Shown here: positions 44,646 through 56,800 of the stretch, piece by piece | Numbering within the stretch: position 1 is the first letter of the stretch | Layout of the letters: each line of letters opens with the position of its first letter | NCBI GenBank assembly: GCA_019916065.1 | Contig: CM034234.1 | Coordinates: 13,932,520-13,996,519, forward strand | Length of the DNA stretch: 64,000 bases | Direction of reading: 5' to 3' | Source of the DNA: Vitellaria paradoxa | Lineage: Eukaryota; Streptophyta; Magnoliopsida; Ericales; Sapotaceae | The notes under the pieces: generated by a model | Seen by the model: the letters and a program-made list of their open reading frames with translations, nothing else | Databases searched by the model: none | What the model was told of the DNA's origin: nothing | Translations under genes and position numbers: made by a program

Positions 44646-46937
44646 GTGGAGCTGAAAATACGTCAGTGTAATTACATTTTTTTTTTTTTTTTTTCGGTTC
44701 TACTTAAGGCAGGGCACACATTTATCAAAATATTATATAATACTAACTTAATTGGTAAAATACTGATGATTAAAAATCACATTATCAAATTATGCTACTT
44801 AAACATATATTTTGAAAATGCAGTTTTTTATATAAATTTTTATCTTCTCAAATCTTTCTAATCATTGACTCTCTTTATATAAAATTTAATTTTTTTTTAA
44901 TTTCATGATGTATTTATGGTCATACAAATTGTTTCATGTTATTGTGTCATATTAACAATGTCTTTGAGAATAGAGTTGAGTAGTTGGAAGTCGATGAGAG
45001 CATTGAGAGGGATGAAAGGAGAGAGAAAAAAAAACATTATACTTCAACGGCGATTTTAGATGTGATCCACATATATATATATATATATATATGTATATAT
45101 TTTCACAATTAAAGTGCAGACTCATTTCTGTAAACGCCTTTTCACTGTAATTGTGATTAAGGATGCACTTTTAGGAAAAATTTAGATGTTAAATTATTAT
45201 TTTGACAAAATAGTTTTTCCATTGGTCAGTAATTTGTTGATAAAATTAAAACGAACGGTCTTTTAATAAATAAGTTGCTAACCAACAATTAAAAAAAAAA
45301 AAGAAACTAAGTAGGGATCACATCACAGCAAAGTGTCCCCTCATTAATTAATTAACAGAGAAGCATGCACGAGTGAACAGTGATTAATTAAAGCTACAAA
45401 ACATTTTATTAATGTACAAATACATTGCTGAGCGAATATGGGAATCTCCTTTTTTCAAAATTCAGACTTTCGCGTTCATATTCATCGCTGTGTTTGTTGT
45501 GTTGTCGCTGTCATTGCCTGTACCCATCTCGACATTCAATACTATTCTAGGCTTCGTTAGGCTAAAAATACATTTTTCTTTCTTATTTTTATTTTTTAGA
45601 TTTTGAATTAACATAGTATGAATATATTTGAACCGTTAAATTTTAATGTAACAACCGTCAACTCAATATTATGAAACTGAAATAACTAAACTATATTAGC
45701 CACCTCTTTTCAACAAATAAAAATTAAATTATCATCCAAAAGTCATCGGATAGATTAGATTTACATGTATTAATCGTGTCCCATGTTCAAGAATTTTATT
45801 CAGTGAAGGGTGGAGAAAACGATTTCATCTACGCTTATCGTTTTTTTTTATTTTTTCACATAAATCACCGCTCAGTTAATTTATACTAATGACTACCTAT
45901 ATAGTCACCGTCACATTTTGTTCAAACTCATCATAATCGTAAAATAAGTCTTTTATTTAAAAATCAACGATAAAAATCATAATCGTAAAATAAGTCTTTT
46001 ATTTAAAAATCAACGATAAAAATATAAATGATGAAAGATACAGGGTAATTGTGCAGCCGCGGAAGTAGTCGAGCTGAGAGAAAATAAGGTAGATGTTTGG
46101 ATTGGAGGAATGTAGAATTGGGTTAACGGATAAATGCTAATAGGGCCATATATATCCAACTACACACCCCAAGCGGATGCAAGATCAAATTCTAGCCCAA
46201 TACATCCCATCCTAACCAAATTAAAAAGGCCCGAACAATATATCAGGTCAGCCAAGCGAGAACTGCCCAACAAAATTAAACTAAATAAGGGCTATCAGTA
46301 AAAATCCAAATGTAACTGGTCAAGTTTAGGCTACATAAATTAAGTCCAGTCCAAATCAAAATAGTTCACAACTCATTACTAATTCTGAAAATGCCCAATT
46401 AAATCAGAATAAATACTAATTAGAGTCAATAAAGTTTTGGGTCATTACATAGCTAAGTCCGAAGAGAGTGTCTCAAATAATGTTAAAAGGGATTTATATT
46501 ATTTAACAAATTATTTATTATTATTATTATTATTATTATTTTCATTGTTAGTACTACTTTTATTTTTCTTTATATTTCAAGGTATTCTTTACTAATCTCT
46601 GAGTTTTTTAGTAGTCGAATGACTGATAATTAGAGAGTAAATTTAATATTTGACTAATTAAACTAAAATAAATTTATTATGTATTGTATATACCGATATA
46701 TTAATACGAATTTTAATGAAAAACCAAAAAATTATTATGTAATTTTGGCATCATTAATTTGAAAACAAACTGGATATTTGACTAATTGAGTTAGATTTAT
46801 TATGTATTATAAATATTAACATATTAATTTGAATTTTTAATTAAAAACGAAAAATTTGTTATGTAATTTTGGCATCTCTAATATGCAAACATTTATAATT
46901 ATATTTTCTGAGGAAAGATATTTTTGAGAGTAAATTC
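44646..46937. other. Intergenic, no gene seen
   Basis: Contains a T-run at 44678-44694, a (TA)n tract at about 45071-45092, a perfect 46-bp tandem duplication (separate entry) and an (ATT)n tract at about 46512-46540. The 46080-46450 stretch is less AT-rich (CACACCCCAAGCGGATGC, GGCCCGAACAATATATCAGG) but shows no coding frame. It may be part of an unrecognised repeat. Confidence 0.5.
45931..46022 (+). repeat. Perfect 46-bp tandem duplication
   Basis: TCATAATCGTAAAATAAGTC + TTTTATTTAAAAATCAACGATAAAAA occurs twice back to back without a mismatch, which implies a recent slippage or repair event. Confidence 0.9.
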
Positions 46938-47088
46938 ATAATATGGCCACGGGAGCGTGGCCTTTAACTCAGTGGTTAAGAGCCTTTTTTGCCCGCTCAT
47001 GACTCGAGTTCGAGTCTTCTCCCTGCTCTTAAAAAAAAAAAATTCACCTTTCAAAAAAAAAAATAATAATAATAATATGGCCACGGGA
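46938..47088 (+). mobile_element. tRNA-derived SINE just upstream of the helicase gene
   Basis: Body at 46955-47071. It has an A-box-like TTTAACTCAGTGGTTAAGAG, a B-box-like GAGTTCGAGTCTTC, and a 3' A-rich tail ending in (ATA)n. The 17-bp repeat ATAATATGGCCACGGGA flanks it at 46938-46954 and 47072-47088. Cloverleaf stems do not form, so it is not a working tRNA gene. It ends about 190 bp before the helicase ATG and therefore inserted into its promoter. Confidence 0.85.
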
Positions 47089-47182
47089 CCATTTTCTTTC
47101 CACCCATATGACTTGGCGAGAATAATAGTGGTTTGCCTTCTGTACGCGTCCCTCTGCTCCCTTGTTCCGGCCTAGTTTCACT

Positions 47183-47219
47183 AAACCCTAACAAAAACCT
47201 CTTCCTTTCGTTAGGGTTT
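47183..47219 (+). promoter_or_regulatory. Inverted pair of telo-boxes
   Basis: AAACCCTAA at 47183-47191 and its exact inverse TTAGGGTTT at 47211-47219 lie 61-97 bp upstream of the helicase ATG. Telo-boxes near plant start sites are linked to expression in dividing tissue and to genes of the translation or organelle machinery. Function at this locus is inference. Confidence 0.6.
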
Positions 47220-47279
47220 CTCACTTTCTACTTCTCTCTACTGAGAACAGAAGAAGAATAGGAACAAGAAGAAGAAGAA

Positions 47280-50200
47280 ATGACGACCAGTGGTGGTCTC
47301 GTCCTTCTGAGGAAGTCGGCGTCGAAGAGGGCTACCCTCGCCGCCGCCTTGACTTGCTCCGTCGAATCTTTCCTCCTCCATCATCATCGTCATCATCATT
47401 CTTACCATGGAAATCAACACCATAATTTCTCAACAACGACCGAAACAAAACTGCCCGTGCCCAAAAATCCATTTTCTGGAAGCGCCCAATTTCGCAAACC
47501 GTTGTCTATCGATCGGCTCCGCGGCGGCGACTTTCTGAACACAAGGAGTTTTCATACCGGTGGACACTGGGCCACCTTGAATTTTAGGGCTTCTGTTCCC
47601 TCTTCTCAGACGGGGTATGCGGTGGCTGATTTCTCAGATGACGGGCCCAGTAGTGATGATGGCCTTGAGATTTCTAAGCTTGGGATATCTGAGCAGATTG
47701 TTTCTGCTTTGGCTAAGAGGGGCATCACCAAGCTCTTCCCCATCCAGGCATGGTTTTCTATTTCATGCTAATCAGACTAATCTCATATGTATATGTGTGT
47801 GTGTGTGTATATATATTATTAAATTGTTTTTCATTCTCTGAATATATTCATACAAATTTTCTAATTATATTCATATTTGTGGTCTGTGGACTTTTCGAAT
47901 ATATGGGGAGAGAACAATAATTGATAATATTGTCACATAGGAAGAAACTAAGGTTGCATTTTCATTATATTTATAACCATATTAACATAATAGAGAAGGA
48001 TAGGGAGGCTTCTAGTTATTTTGAAGTTCGAAGCTGCTGCCTTTGGAATAGTTCAACACAGAGACATTGATCATTGACGTTGCTTCATCTTTACAAGACG
48101 TTTCCTCCTCTTCTCTAATGTTGTTGTGGTTCCCTCTGTGCACTGCTTTTTCCCCTTGTTTTACGTTTTGGAAGTGGACATGTATTTTACTTTCTGAATT
48201 GGCTGAATTTTTAAATTTATCACCTACTTCAGAACCATCAAATGCCATCATTTTGATGAGTTCAGCTTCTTCATTTTATCATTACGTCACACAAAATATT
48301 AGTAACTGAAACACTTTTCAATCTTCCCATTTTACAGAAAGCTGTCCTGGAACCAGCCATGCAGGGACGTGACATGATCGGTCGTGCAAGGACAGGAACA
48401 GGGAAGACACTTGCTTTTGGGATTCCAATCATGGATAAAATCATTCGGTTCAATGAAAAGCATGGGTTTGTTGCCGTTAAATAGCACTTTTTATGAACAA
48501 GATTTTTGAAATTTTACTATGCAAAGATTTATTTCATTTATTTATTTTTCATTAGGCAAAGGGGTAGGGATAGTTGATGGTATTATCTGTGCTAGTTTCC
48601 ATGCTTGGTCTTTACAATTTAAAAAGTTATATTTATTTGGTGATATATAGATGTGGAAGGAACCCTTTGGCACTGGTTTTGGCACCCACTAGAGAGCTTG
48701 CTCGCCAAGTCGACAAGGAGTTCTGCGAGTCTGCTCCCAAGTTAGAGTCACTGTGTGTTTATGGGGGTGTGCCCATCATGCGCCAAATGAGTCATCTTGA
48801 CCATGGTGTTGATGTGGTGGTTGGGACACCTGGACGAGTTATTGATCTTATCAAGAGGGGTGCTTTGAATTTATCTGAAATTCAGTTTCTAGTACTTGAT
48901 GAAGCTGATCAGATGCTTAATGTGGGCTTTGCGGAAGATGTTGAAACTATTTTAGAGCATTTGCCACGGAAACGACAGAGCATGATGTTCTCAGCAACAA
49001 TGCCAAGTTGGATAAGGAAACTCGTACAAAAGTACCTAAATGATCCATTAACAATTGATCTTGTAAGTGCGTATGGTTAATTTATCGTACATTCACTGCA
49101 ACTCTAATGCATATGTATAGATAAACTTTGTTCCTTGGATTCATCTTAGTACACTATTACGGATAAAGTTTGGGATTTTGATGTTAAAGGCTTAGTATGC
49201 ACTTGATGTTTTTGTGATGTACATCATTTGAAAGAGGTGAAATGGGGTATAAATTCTCCATGACAGATTTAAACTTATTTCAACAAGTTAGTGCCATAAT
49301 TTATTCAAAAAATCTTTTGTTGCACAATTTCATGGTACTACGACCGAATCAAAAAATTTTAGACCAAGCTGCATTTCCATTTTTTTTCCAGGTTGGATTA
49401 GATTTTTTTTTTTTTTTTGGGGTGTAATTTGACATTGGTGGTAGTAATATCTGGTCTCCTGATGTCATGTTTTACTGTCGTGGAAGAGGAAAACAGGTTC
49501 AATATAAATGAAATTACCATTGAAATTATGCCAAATTTTACTGCAGGTGGGGGATTCTGATCAGAAATTGGCTGATGGAATTTCTCTCTTTGCAATTGCA
49601 TCAGAGCTATTTGAGAAACCATCAATTATTGGGCCTCTCATAACGGTACAATCCAAAGCTTTATTTCCTTTGTGTTTCTGTCTGATATTGAATTTGGTTA
49701 CTATTGAACTATTTTGATTTTTGTGCTCCTTCAGTTTAGTTTGTTCCTTGCAATTTGGTTCCTTCGCTGCAAATGTAGGAATAAGTTTTTGACTTCGATT
49801 GACTTTTACCTTTGTCAACATCATCCCTTTATGGTGCATGCCTTAGGAACATGCTAAAGGAGGTAAATGCATTGTTTTCACTCAAACAAAGCGTGATGCT
49901 GATAGATTGGCATATGGCATGCAAAGAAATTTCAGATGTGAAGCTTTGCATGGTGATATTTCACAAAATCAGAGGGAAAGAACGCTTTCTGGATTCCGAG
50001 ATGGTCGCTTCAATATTTTAGTGGCCACTGATGTTGCTGCCCGTGGCCTTGATATACCAAATGTTGATTTGGTGAGTTCCCCCCTCCCTCGTCCTTCTCC
50101 TCCTCTCTCCTTTATCTTATTTATTGTTTCTTCTTGTTTTAATTGGCATATCGTTACATTTACGTCTAGACGAGAAGCCAAACGATCTGGGTGGATTTTC

Positions 50201-51857
50201 CAAATCGCAAACTAGCATGTTACCTCCTCCCCTCAAAAGAAAAGGAAAAAGAGAGAAAATATCATTTTTTTAGTGCTATTCATTTGTGTTGGTTCCATGG
50301 GGGTGGTGTTGAGTTGTGTGAATCATGATTTTGATGTCAACAGCTGCATGCTAGTATTGGTAGATGTTTGCTTTCTGCTCCTGTTGTTTTGGTGGTACTG
50401 CATTGTTTTTTTTGGTGTCCCTCTTGAAATTCCTTTCTTCTTGAAAAGAAGTGTTTTTTTAGTATGCCTCTGCTCCTGTTGTTTTGGTGGTACTGCATTG
50501 TTTATTTTGGTGTCCCTCTTGAAATTCCTTGCTTCTTGAAAAGTAAGTGTTTTTTTAGTATGCCTGTTGTATCTACTTCTTCATGATACAGATTATAATT
50601 TAAAAAATATGGTAATTAGAAAACCAGCTATTTTCATACTTCAATTGTCATCAATGCGACTAACGCATTATCTTCCTTTTCCTCTATGGTTCCTTACGGG
50701 CCTTCTTTTTATTGCACAGGTTATACATTATGAACTTCCAACCACTTCAGAGATTTTTGTTCATCGGTCTGGCCGAACAGGACGTGCTGGAAAGAAGGGA
50801 AGTGCGATTCTCATTTACTCATCAAATCAAATGAGGGATGTCCGGAGTATCGAGCGGGATGTAGGATGCAAATTTACCGAGGTAATATTCAAATTTTTAA
50901 TCAGGTCTCCTGTAGTTCTATTTGTTGAGTTAATTCTTCGTCCAAGCTGTTAAGGACTAAATTGAGCCAACTAGTGTGTCTAATGTTGGTCTGTTTAGCT
51001 GGTGTTATGGTTTGGTTCCTGATGAACATTGTGCATGCACATTACATGGTCAACATTCTTCAGAACTAGAGAACACTTGTAGTTCTTTAAGGTCTTTCTT
51101 CTCCTATCAACTACTCTCCTAGAGCAGTATCATGAATGTGCTTTGGAGTAGCAATGTTAGATTTAATGTCTGGCTTGTCTGGTGTGGGTTGATATTTGTG
51201 GTAACTAAACTTTATGGGAAATTAGTGGGGAAATGAATTAAATTATTTTATGGGTTACTGGCAATCTGAGGAGATCTCTGTGTGTATTTTATTTTATTTT
51301 TTAAAAGGTTTTATTAATGCTAAAGTAGACTTGTTTGTTTAACAGCTGCTATATTAGACTAAGTTGTTATGTGATATCAGCTTCCTAGGATTTCTGTTGA
51401 GGGTGGAACTGGCAACATGTTCAGTGACATGAGTTCAAGCCGCTTCAGTTCTTATGGAGGTACAGGTGGTGGCCGATTTGGTGATTCAGGTTTTGGACGA
51501 TCTGGTGGCTATGGTGGTTCTGGATTTGGCCGTTCTAGTGGGTATGGTGGTCAATCATCTGGTCGCATGGGTGGTTTTGGCGAACCTGGCTCCAGTCGTT
51601 TTGGATATGGTGGTTCTGGTTCAAGTCGATCAGGTGGTGGGTTTAGCTCAAACCGCTCGGGCAACTCTAGTGGTGGTGGGTCTGGCCGATTTGGTGGTTT
51701 TGGGGACTTCGGTGGTTCAGGTCGTTCTGGTGGATTTGGCAATTCTCGCTCAACGCAATCTAGTGGTGACTATAGTGACACTCGTTCAAGTCGTTTTGGT
51801 GGCTTAAGTGATGACAATATAGGCGGTTTTCAGAACACCGGGAGAAAATCGTTCTAA
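47280..51857 (+). CDS. RH53: Mitochondrial DEAD-box RNA helicase (RH53/PMH type)
   Basis: ATP-dependent RNA helicase; Arabidopsis homologues (PMH1/PMH2, also called RH9/RH53) act in mitochondrial group II intron splicing. Seven exons keep phase: 47280-47747, 48338-48465, 48651-49062, 49547-49645, 49847-50071, 50720-50881, 51381-51857. They give 656 residues; Arabidopsis proteins are about 610-616. The first ~100 residues are rich in Arg, Ser and His with few acids, like a mitochondrial presequence. Motifs: Q motif LFPIQ (about 152-156), I ARTGTGKT (173-180), Ia PTREL (211-215), Ib TPGR (258-261), II DEAD (282-285), III SAT (313-315), IV IVFTQT (exon 5), [11 protein letters not shown] (about 429-438), [12 protein letters not shown] (459-468). 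The C-terminus from about residue 512 is Gly/Ser/Arg/Phe-rich (RFGGFG-type repeats), an RNA-binding tail typical of the clade. Intron 1 appears to use a GC donor (CAG|GCATGG), because no GT site keeps the PIQ-KAVLEP junction. Confidence 0.95.
50375..50565 (+). repeat. ~95-bp tandem duplication in helicase intron 5
   Basis: CTGCTCCTGTTGTTTTGGTG + GTACTGCATTGTTT..TTTTGGTGTCCCTCTTGAAATTCC is followed after 95 bp by a nearly identical second copy. Both copies end in CTTCTTGAAAAG..GTGTTTTTTTAGTATGCCT. Confidence 0.85.
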
Positions 51858-51868
51858 CTGTTTGAAAA

Positions 51869-52997
51869 GTAAGATTCTGCTGCTCTTTCACGAGATCATT
51901 GAAATTAAATTTTCATGATAATAGAATTCTTCATAGTGTCTTATAGTTGGATTCATGTTATATTATTATATATTTTATGCACAAAAACAACTAAGCGGAG
52001 AAGTAAACATTATGTCTTCTGAATTTGTTGTCTTGAGACACACTAAAGCATGGGATGTTAGTCCTTTGGGATCTCTAATGTGCAGTCGCACAGATAAGTT
52101 TGATCCTGATTTAGTCTGAGAAATAACATATTGAATCTCGTACAAAAACCATTTAAAAGCTATGATATGGAAAATATTTAAATTGGGATGGCATGTTTAG
52201 TATCATAATTAGTATTCAGTTAGTGTCCTGATTGTGAGAGACTACATTGATAATGGAAAAAGTCTTGAGCACAATTACAACTCTGCAATAAAGGCCATTG
52301 GTCTCAGTGGAGATCTATTATATGACCCGGGGGATGAATGATTTTGATTGCATAGTTGCGGTTGACTTGATTCTTATTAGGTCACTGAAGAGAGTAAATT
52401 ATTAGGTTGATGAATTTATTTGTGTTTCACTTCCCCAGATTTCCTGATGCAATCACGACTCACCCTGCCCTGCGATTATTTACTACATGGCCGACACTTC
52501 AGTTATTTAGAAAAATATTATAAATGTTAATAATAATAAACTTATATTCATCAACCTAATAATTTCAATTTCATTATTAGAGCCCCTAATAAGAATCGCG
52601 TCAATCTCGACTATGGAATAAAAACGTTCGTCTTATAGATCTCCACCGAGAACAGTGGTGCCTGTATTGCACAGTTGTGATTGTGCCTAGCCTTTTTCCA
52701 TCATCAGTTTATCTATAAACAAATACTAGGGTGCTGTAACCTTTATTTTTCTTCTGTTGTTTTCTCTCTCTTCATGGCATTTTGAATTAGGAAATTTTGA
52801 GAGACCAGTTTCAGTAATAATTGGAATGCAAAATTTTATGATTACTGGGTATTATTTTCATTGCAGATTTGGATCAAAATTGTCTCGCAATTTGTTTCAT
52901 TTGATGTAGTAGGGAGTAAAAAGCAAGACTTTGACTTGATAAGAGTCATGACATCAAGTGTTGTGTTTTGTGTGTTCTGAAATTGTTTTTATCACAG
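51869..52997 (+). other. Possible 3'-leader intron of the helicase gene
   Basis: Directly after the stop codon is a good donor, TTTGAAAA|GTAAGA (GT at 51869). A good acceptor, TTATCACAG, ends at 52997 before GC-richer DNA (GTCACGAAGACCTGCGTGGAG) that looks like transcribed 3' leader. The span encloses the fold-back MITE at 52253-52706. This rests on splice-site quality and base composition only. Confidence 0.35.
52253..52706. mobile_element. Fold-back MITE downstream of the helicase
   Basis: The first ~170 bp are the imperfect reverse complement of the last ~170 bp. ATGGAAAAAGTCTTGAGCAC mirrors ATGGAAAAAGGCTAGGCACA. Both arms then share GCAATA(A/C)AGGC, GTGGAGATCTAT, a TTGA.(T/G)(T/C)GATTCTTATTAGG block and ATTATTAGGTTGATGAAT. 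The centre is CACTTCCCCAGATTT..CGACACTTCAG. The RNA could form a long hairpin. No coding frame. Confidence 0.8.
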
Positions 52998-53618
52998 GCT
53001 GATATAATATGTGACTGTCAGAAACGAGAAGTCACGAAGACCTGCGTGGAGATTGAATGAGCAAACAACGGGTCACCGTTGGAAGTGATTGCAGTGCGGT
53101 GCTTCGAACTTTTGAGCTAGAGTTGCGTTATTAGATAAGTTCTTTATTACAAGATCACATATATTAATGTAATGGTGTCTTTGCTTACTAGATACAAGAA
53201 GAAAGTAGCTGCTTTATATGTATTTTTGTTTACCTCAATTCATGGAAGATAAAATGTCTCTGGCACGAGGTTTGTATTATTCCTTTTGTCGTTCATTATT
53301 TGTTTGAAACAGAGGTGGTAATTACAATCTGAAGTCGTGAACCCGTTCAATTAAATTCAAGTTAAAAAGAAAAACATTCCAATAGAGGATTCAATTTCCA
53401 TTCAAACTTTTTTAATATACCTTTCAATTAGGAAGGGCATTACAGCAGGGAGGAAGATTGTTTGTGAGTACAATTTGGCAGAGACATGCATAAGGATTGC
53501 CAAAAGTCTCACTTATCTCATAATTTAAGCACGCAAACACGGACTGATGAAATTAAATATATGGGTAATTAAGGAGGTTTATACATATATATATATATAT
53601 ATATATATGTTACTTTAA

Positions 53619-53841
53619 TTAATTGAGGGAATTCTTGATATCAATGACAAAGCGATACTTGACGTCCCTCTTTATTAGCCTCTCAAGAGCTTCGTTCGCA
53701 TACTGAATTGGAACGACTTCAATCTCTGGGTAAATTTTATTGGCAGCGCAGAAGTTCAACATTTCTTGCATCTCCGTTGTCCCACCTACTCCACTCCCCA
53801 CAATTCCCTTCATCCCTGCCATTACGAGTCATTTAGATATA

Positions 53842-53884
<43 letters not shown>

Positions 53885-56800
53885 GCTAACTGCAGAACTT
53901 TCTCTGTCCTCTTAAAAAAAAAATGTTGGGTGGGTGTGGGTGGGTGGGTTGGTCGTGCGTGCGTGGTAGGTATTTTTTTCTCTTTATTAATAACAATACT
54001 AATACTAATAATAATAATATTTTTTTTTTAATAAAGTTTATAAAGCAAACAGACTTTAAATATGAAAAAGACGATGCTGGGTATACCTGAAAGAAGGATT
54101 GCAGGAGTGAGCTTGATTTCGGCGGGAGCCCCCACCAAGAGTAGAACGCCAGCGGTCTTCAACATGGACAGGTATGGATCAACTGGGTGAATCCCAGAGG
54201 CTGTGTCAATTATGAAGTCAAATGAATTTGCAAGTTCCTGCAACGTCGTACCAAATGAAATCAAATCTATTATTCTGTAAGAGTTGTAGTATGTTTTTAA
54301 AGAAAATCTCTCCTTACAGACATGAATGCCAGAATTTTCCAAAAAATTAATTCCTATTCGAAGAGTGCATAATCTCGCGAGTAAGCTCACACTATCTCAT
54401 CAATTTGGGATCTAATTTGAGATTTTTCTTGAGAGGTATAACAAAGAAATTGGAATGTAATAGTATCGATTCATAGAAAAAGTTCTCTATTGATTCAAAT
54501 ACTACCTATGGGATAGGGATAGAGGAACGAAGATTTGACATAATATTTTTGATCAAAAATTTAATCTGATTTATTTCGTACCCCTCGCTCAATGAGAAAA
54601 GGAGTCAAAATTTACAAAATCTATGTTCGACTTTTATTTATATTTTTTAATTTTTGAATTAAATATTTAAAGTGATAAGTCCATATGATTGATGATTCTC
54701 ACATAATTTTATGGTAATACAACGTGATTTTCCCTTTCAAGTATCTTGAACCACAAGCGTTTGAAAGAGCATTTACCATCAACTGCTGGTCGTCAGAGGA
54801 GAGCACGAATTTGTCAGCGCCAAGCAAATGAAGGGCCTCGTCTTTCTTGGATGTGCTCGTGCTGAACACGGTGACATTCAGTCCAAAAGCCTTTCCAAAC
54901 TTGACCGCCAAGTGACCAAGACCGCCTAGCCCAATCACTCCCAGGGACTTGCCAGGTTGGTTCATTTTGTGTCGCATCATCTTCCAGCACAAAGCAGAGG
55001 TGCTGCGGACGCCAACGGATAATTCTCCGGTATTTTGTAGCAGTACCTACAACATTTAGCAGCCGACTTCACGCCTCGACCCAGGGGACTTTAGGCGAGA
55101 TTTTTAGCGAGGCCTATCTTATGTAATTTTTAATCCTGACTGAGTTTGGATAGTTGAATGAGTTGGAAGTAAAGTTTTGGTTTGAAATTGTGCTGACTTT
55201 TGCAATTTTTTTTTATGCCAAATAGAATTTTAAATAAAATTAAAAATAATAATTAATTTATTAAATATGAGATAGTTATGACATTTATAGACAGAATTAA
55301 ACAGAAAGTTCAAAAATCTTTTTTTCTTGGCGTGTGAGAATCAGAGAAAAATTAGAAAGTTTCATATATAAGTTTATTAAATTTTGATTTGTTTAAAATA
55401 TTATTTAATATTTGTTACTAATAAAATTTTTAAATATTAGGGACCTTCTTTTTTTTTTTTTTTGTAAAAACCTAGGCGACCATCTCAGTGGTTTAGGGGT
55501 TGCCACGGCTCTGCCTCAATAGTAATTTTGACATTGACATATAAGTCTGCAGGATCGTATATGCATTTCAGAATTCAAATTTGTTTTTAGGAGTCAAAAT
55601 TTATTAGCATATTAAAAATTATAATTTTATTATTTTAATACTATTTACGTGTTATAAAAATTAAAAAAATAAACAAGCAATTAATAAAATAAAATAAAAT
55701 AAAAAAGTTCAACCATGCCATTGGATTACCTCTCGTGAACAACTATGTAAGTTGAATATCCTCCTCGTGTTATTGTACCATCTACGTCAACACCGTTGTA
55801 AGTGAAGATGCAACCTTTTACGCAGTAAACTTCTAATCCTTGGTTGCAGTACTCGCAATCTTTGCATGAGTTTACATAAGTTGACACTCCAACGTGGTCA
55901 CCCACCTTAAGGCGCTGAACCTTGGACCCTACCTCTCTCACCACTCCAGCAATCTCGTGCCTGCAGATTAAGGGCAATTTAATAAATGAATAAATGGAAT
56001 AATTACCCTTTTTTTTAACCTTGCACTTAATGTGAAATTATTTATATTTTTTGAATTTTAAAAATCTATTTTTGTACCTTTTATATTTTGGATTAAAATG
56101 AGTCATGAATTGTGTTAATTTTTTAAGTTAAAAACCAAAATACCCAGTAAAAAAAAAAAAAATCAAGTAGAATCAAAAGTGTGAGTGTGGGTAACATGAA
56201 CTATACGGTTATAAATGTAATTTTTTTATAAAATTTTTAACGTTTTCACTTTAGTATTAACTACAAGAGGTATAAAAGTAAGTTTTTAAAATTAAAGGAT
56301 GTAAGTAATTTTCACCTTAACTATACGAGATAAGAAAACAATTATCTCTAAATAAATATACTAAAAATTAATAATTTGGTAAAAATTTTTACTAGAATTA
56401 ACACACCATCAAAATTGTGTAACGGGAGTAAGAAATATCAAATGAGTGTAGGGGTGGGAATGAGTAAGACTTTTTTTTTTAATCTTTACTTGTATTTATT
56501 TATAATATCAAGATGAAGTTTTAGGATGAATTAGTGATGTTTATATTGTGTTAAACTTTTGTTCTTATTATTTTGAATGAGTGCATGTAAAATATTTTAT
56601 ATTTTATATATATGATTGAAAAAAATATTTAAAAATTCAACAAGTAAATGGGGTCTATTAACTTTTGAATTGAATTAAAGTGAAATGACAATTACACTAC
56701 TCGTCAATTTAGCAAAAATTAGTATTTTGACAATCTATCAATTCAGTAAAATTAACAATTTTTTATAGTTTATCAAACATCTAAAACACTAAAAAATGAT

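Noticed and set aside
46955..47030. Possible tRNA gene
   Set aside because: A and B boxes are present but the acceptor and anticodon stems do not pair. Target duplication and an A-rich tail show a SINE.
49969..50181. Minus-strand frame across helicase exon 5
   Set aside because: It is a shadow of the sense exon carrying helicase motif V.
55440..55530. Possible third SINE (CATCTCAGTGGTTTAGGGGTT) in the CAD intron
   Set aside because: Only an A-box-like stretch is visible. I found no B-box at the right distance, no tail and no target duplication.
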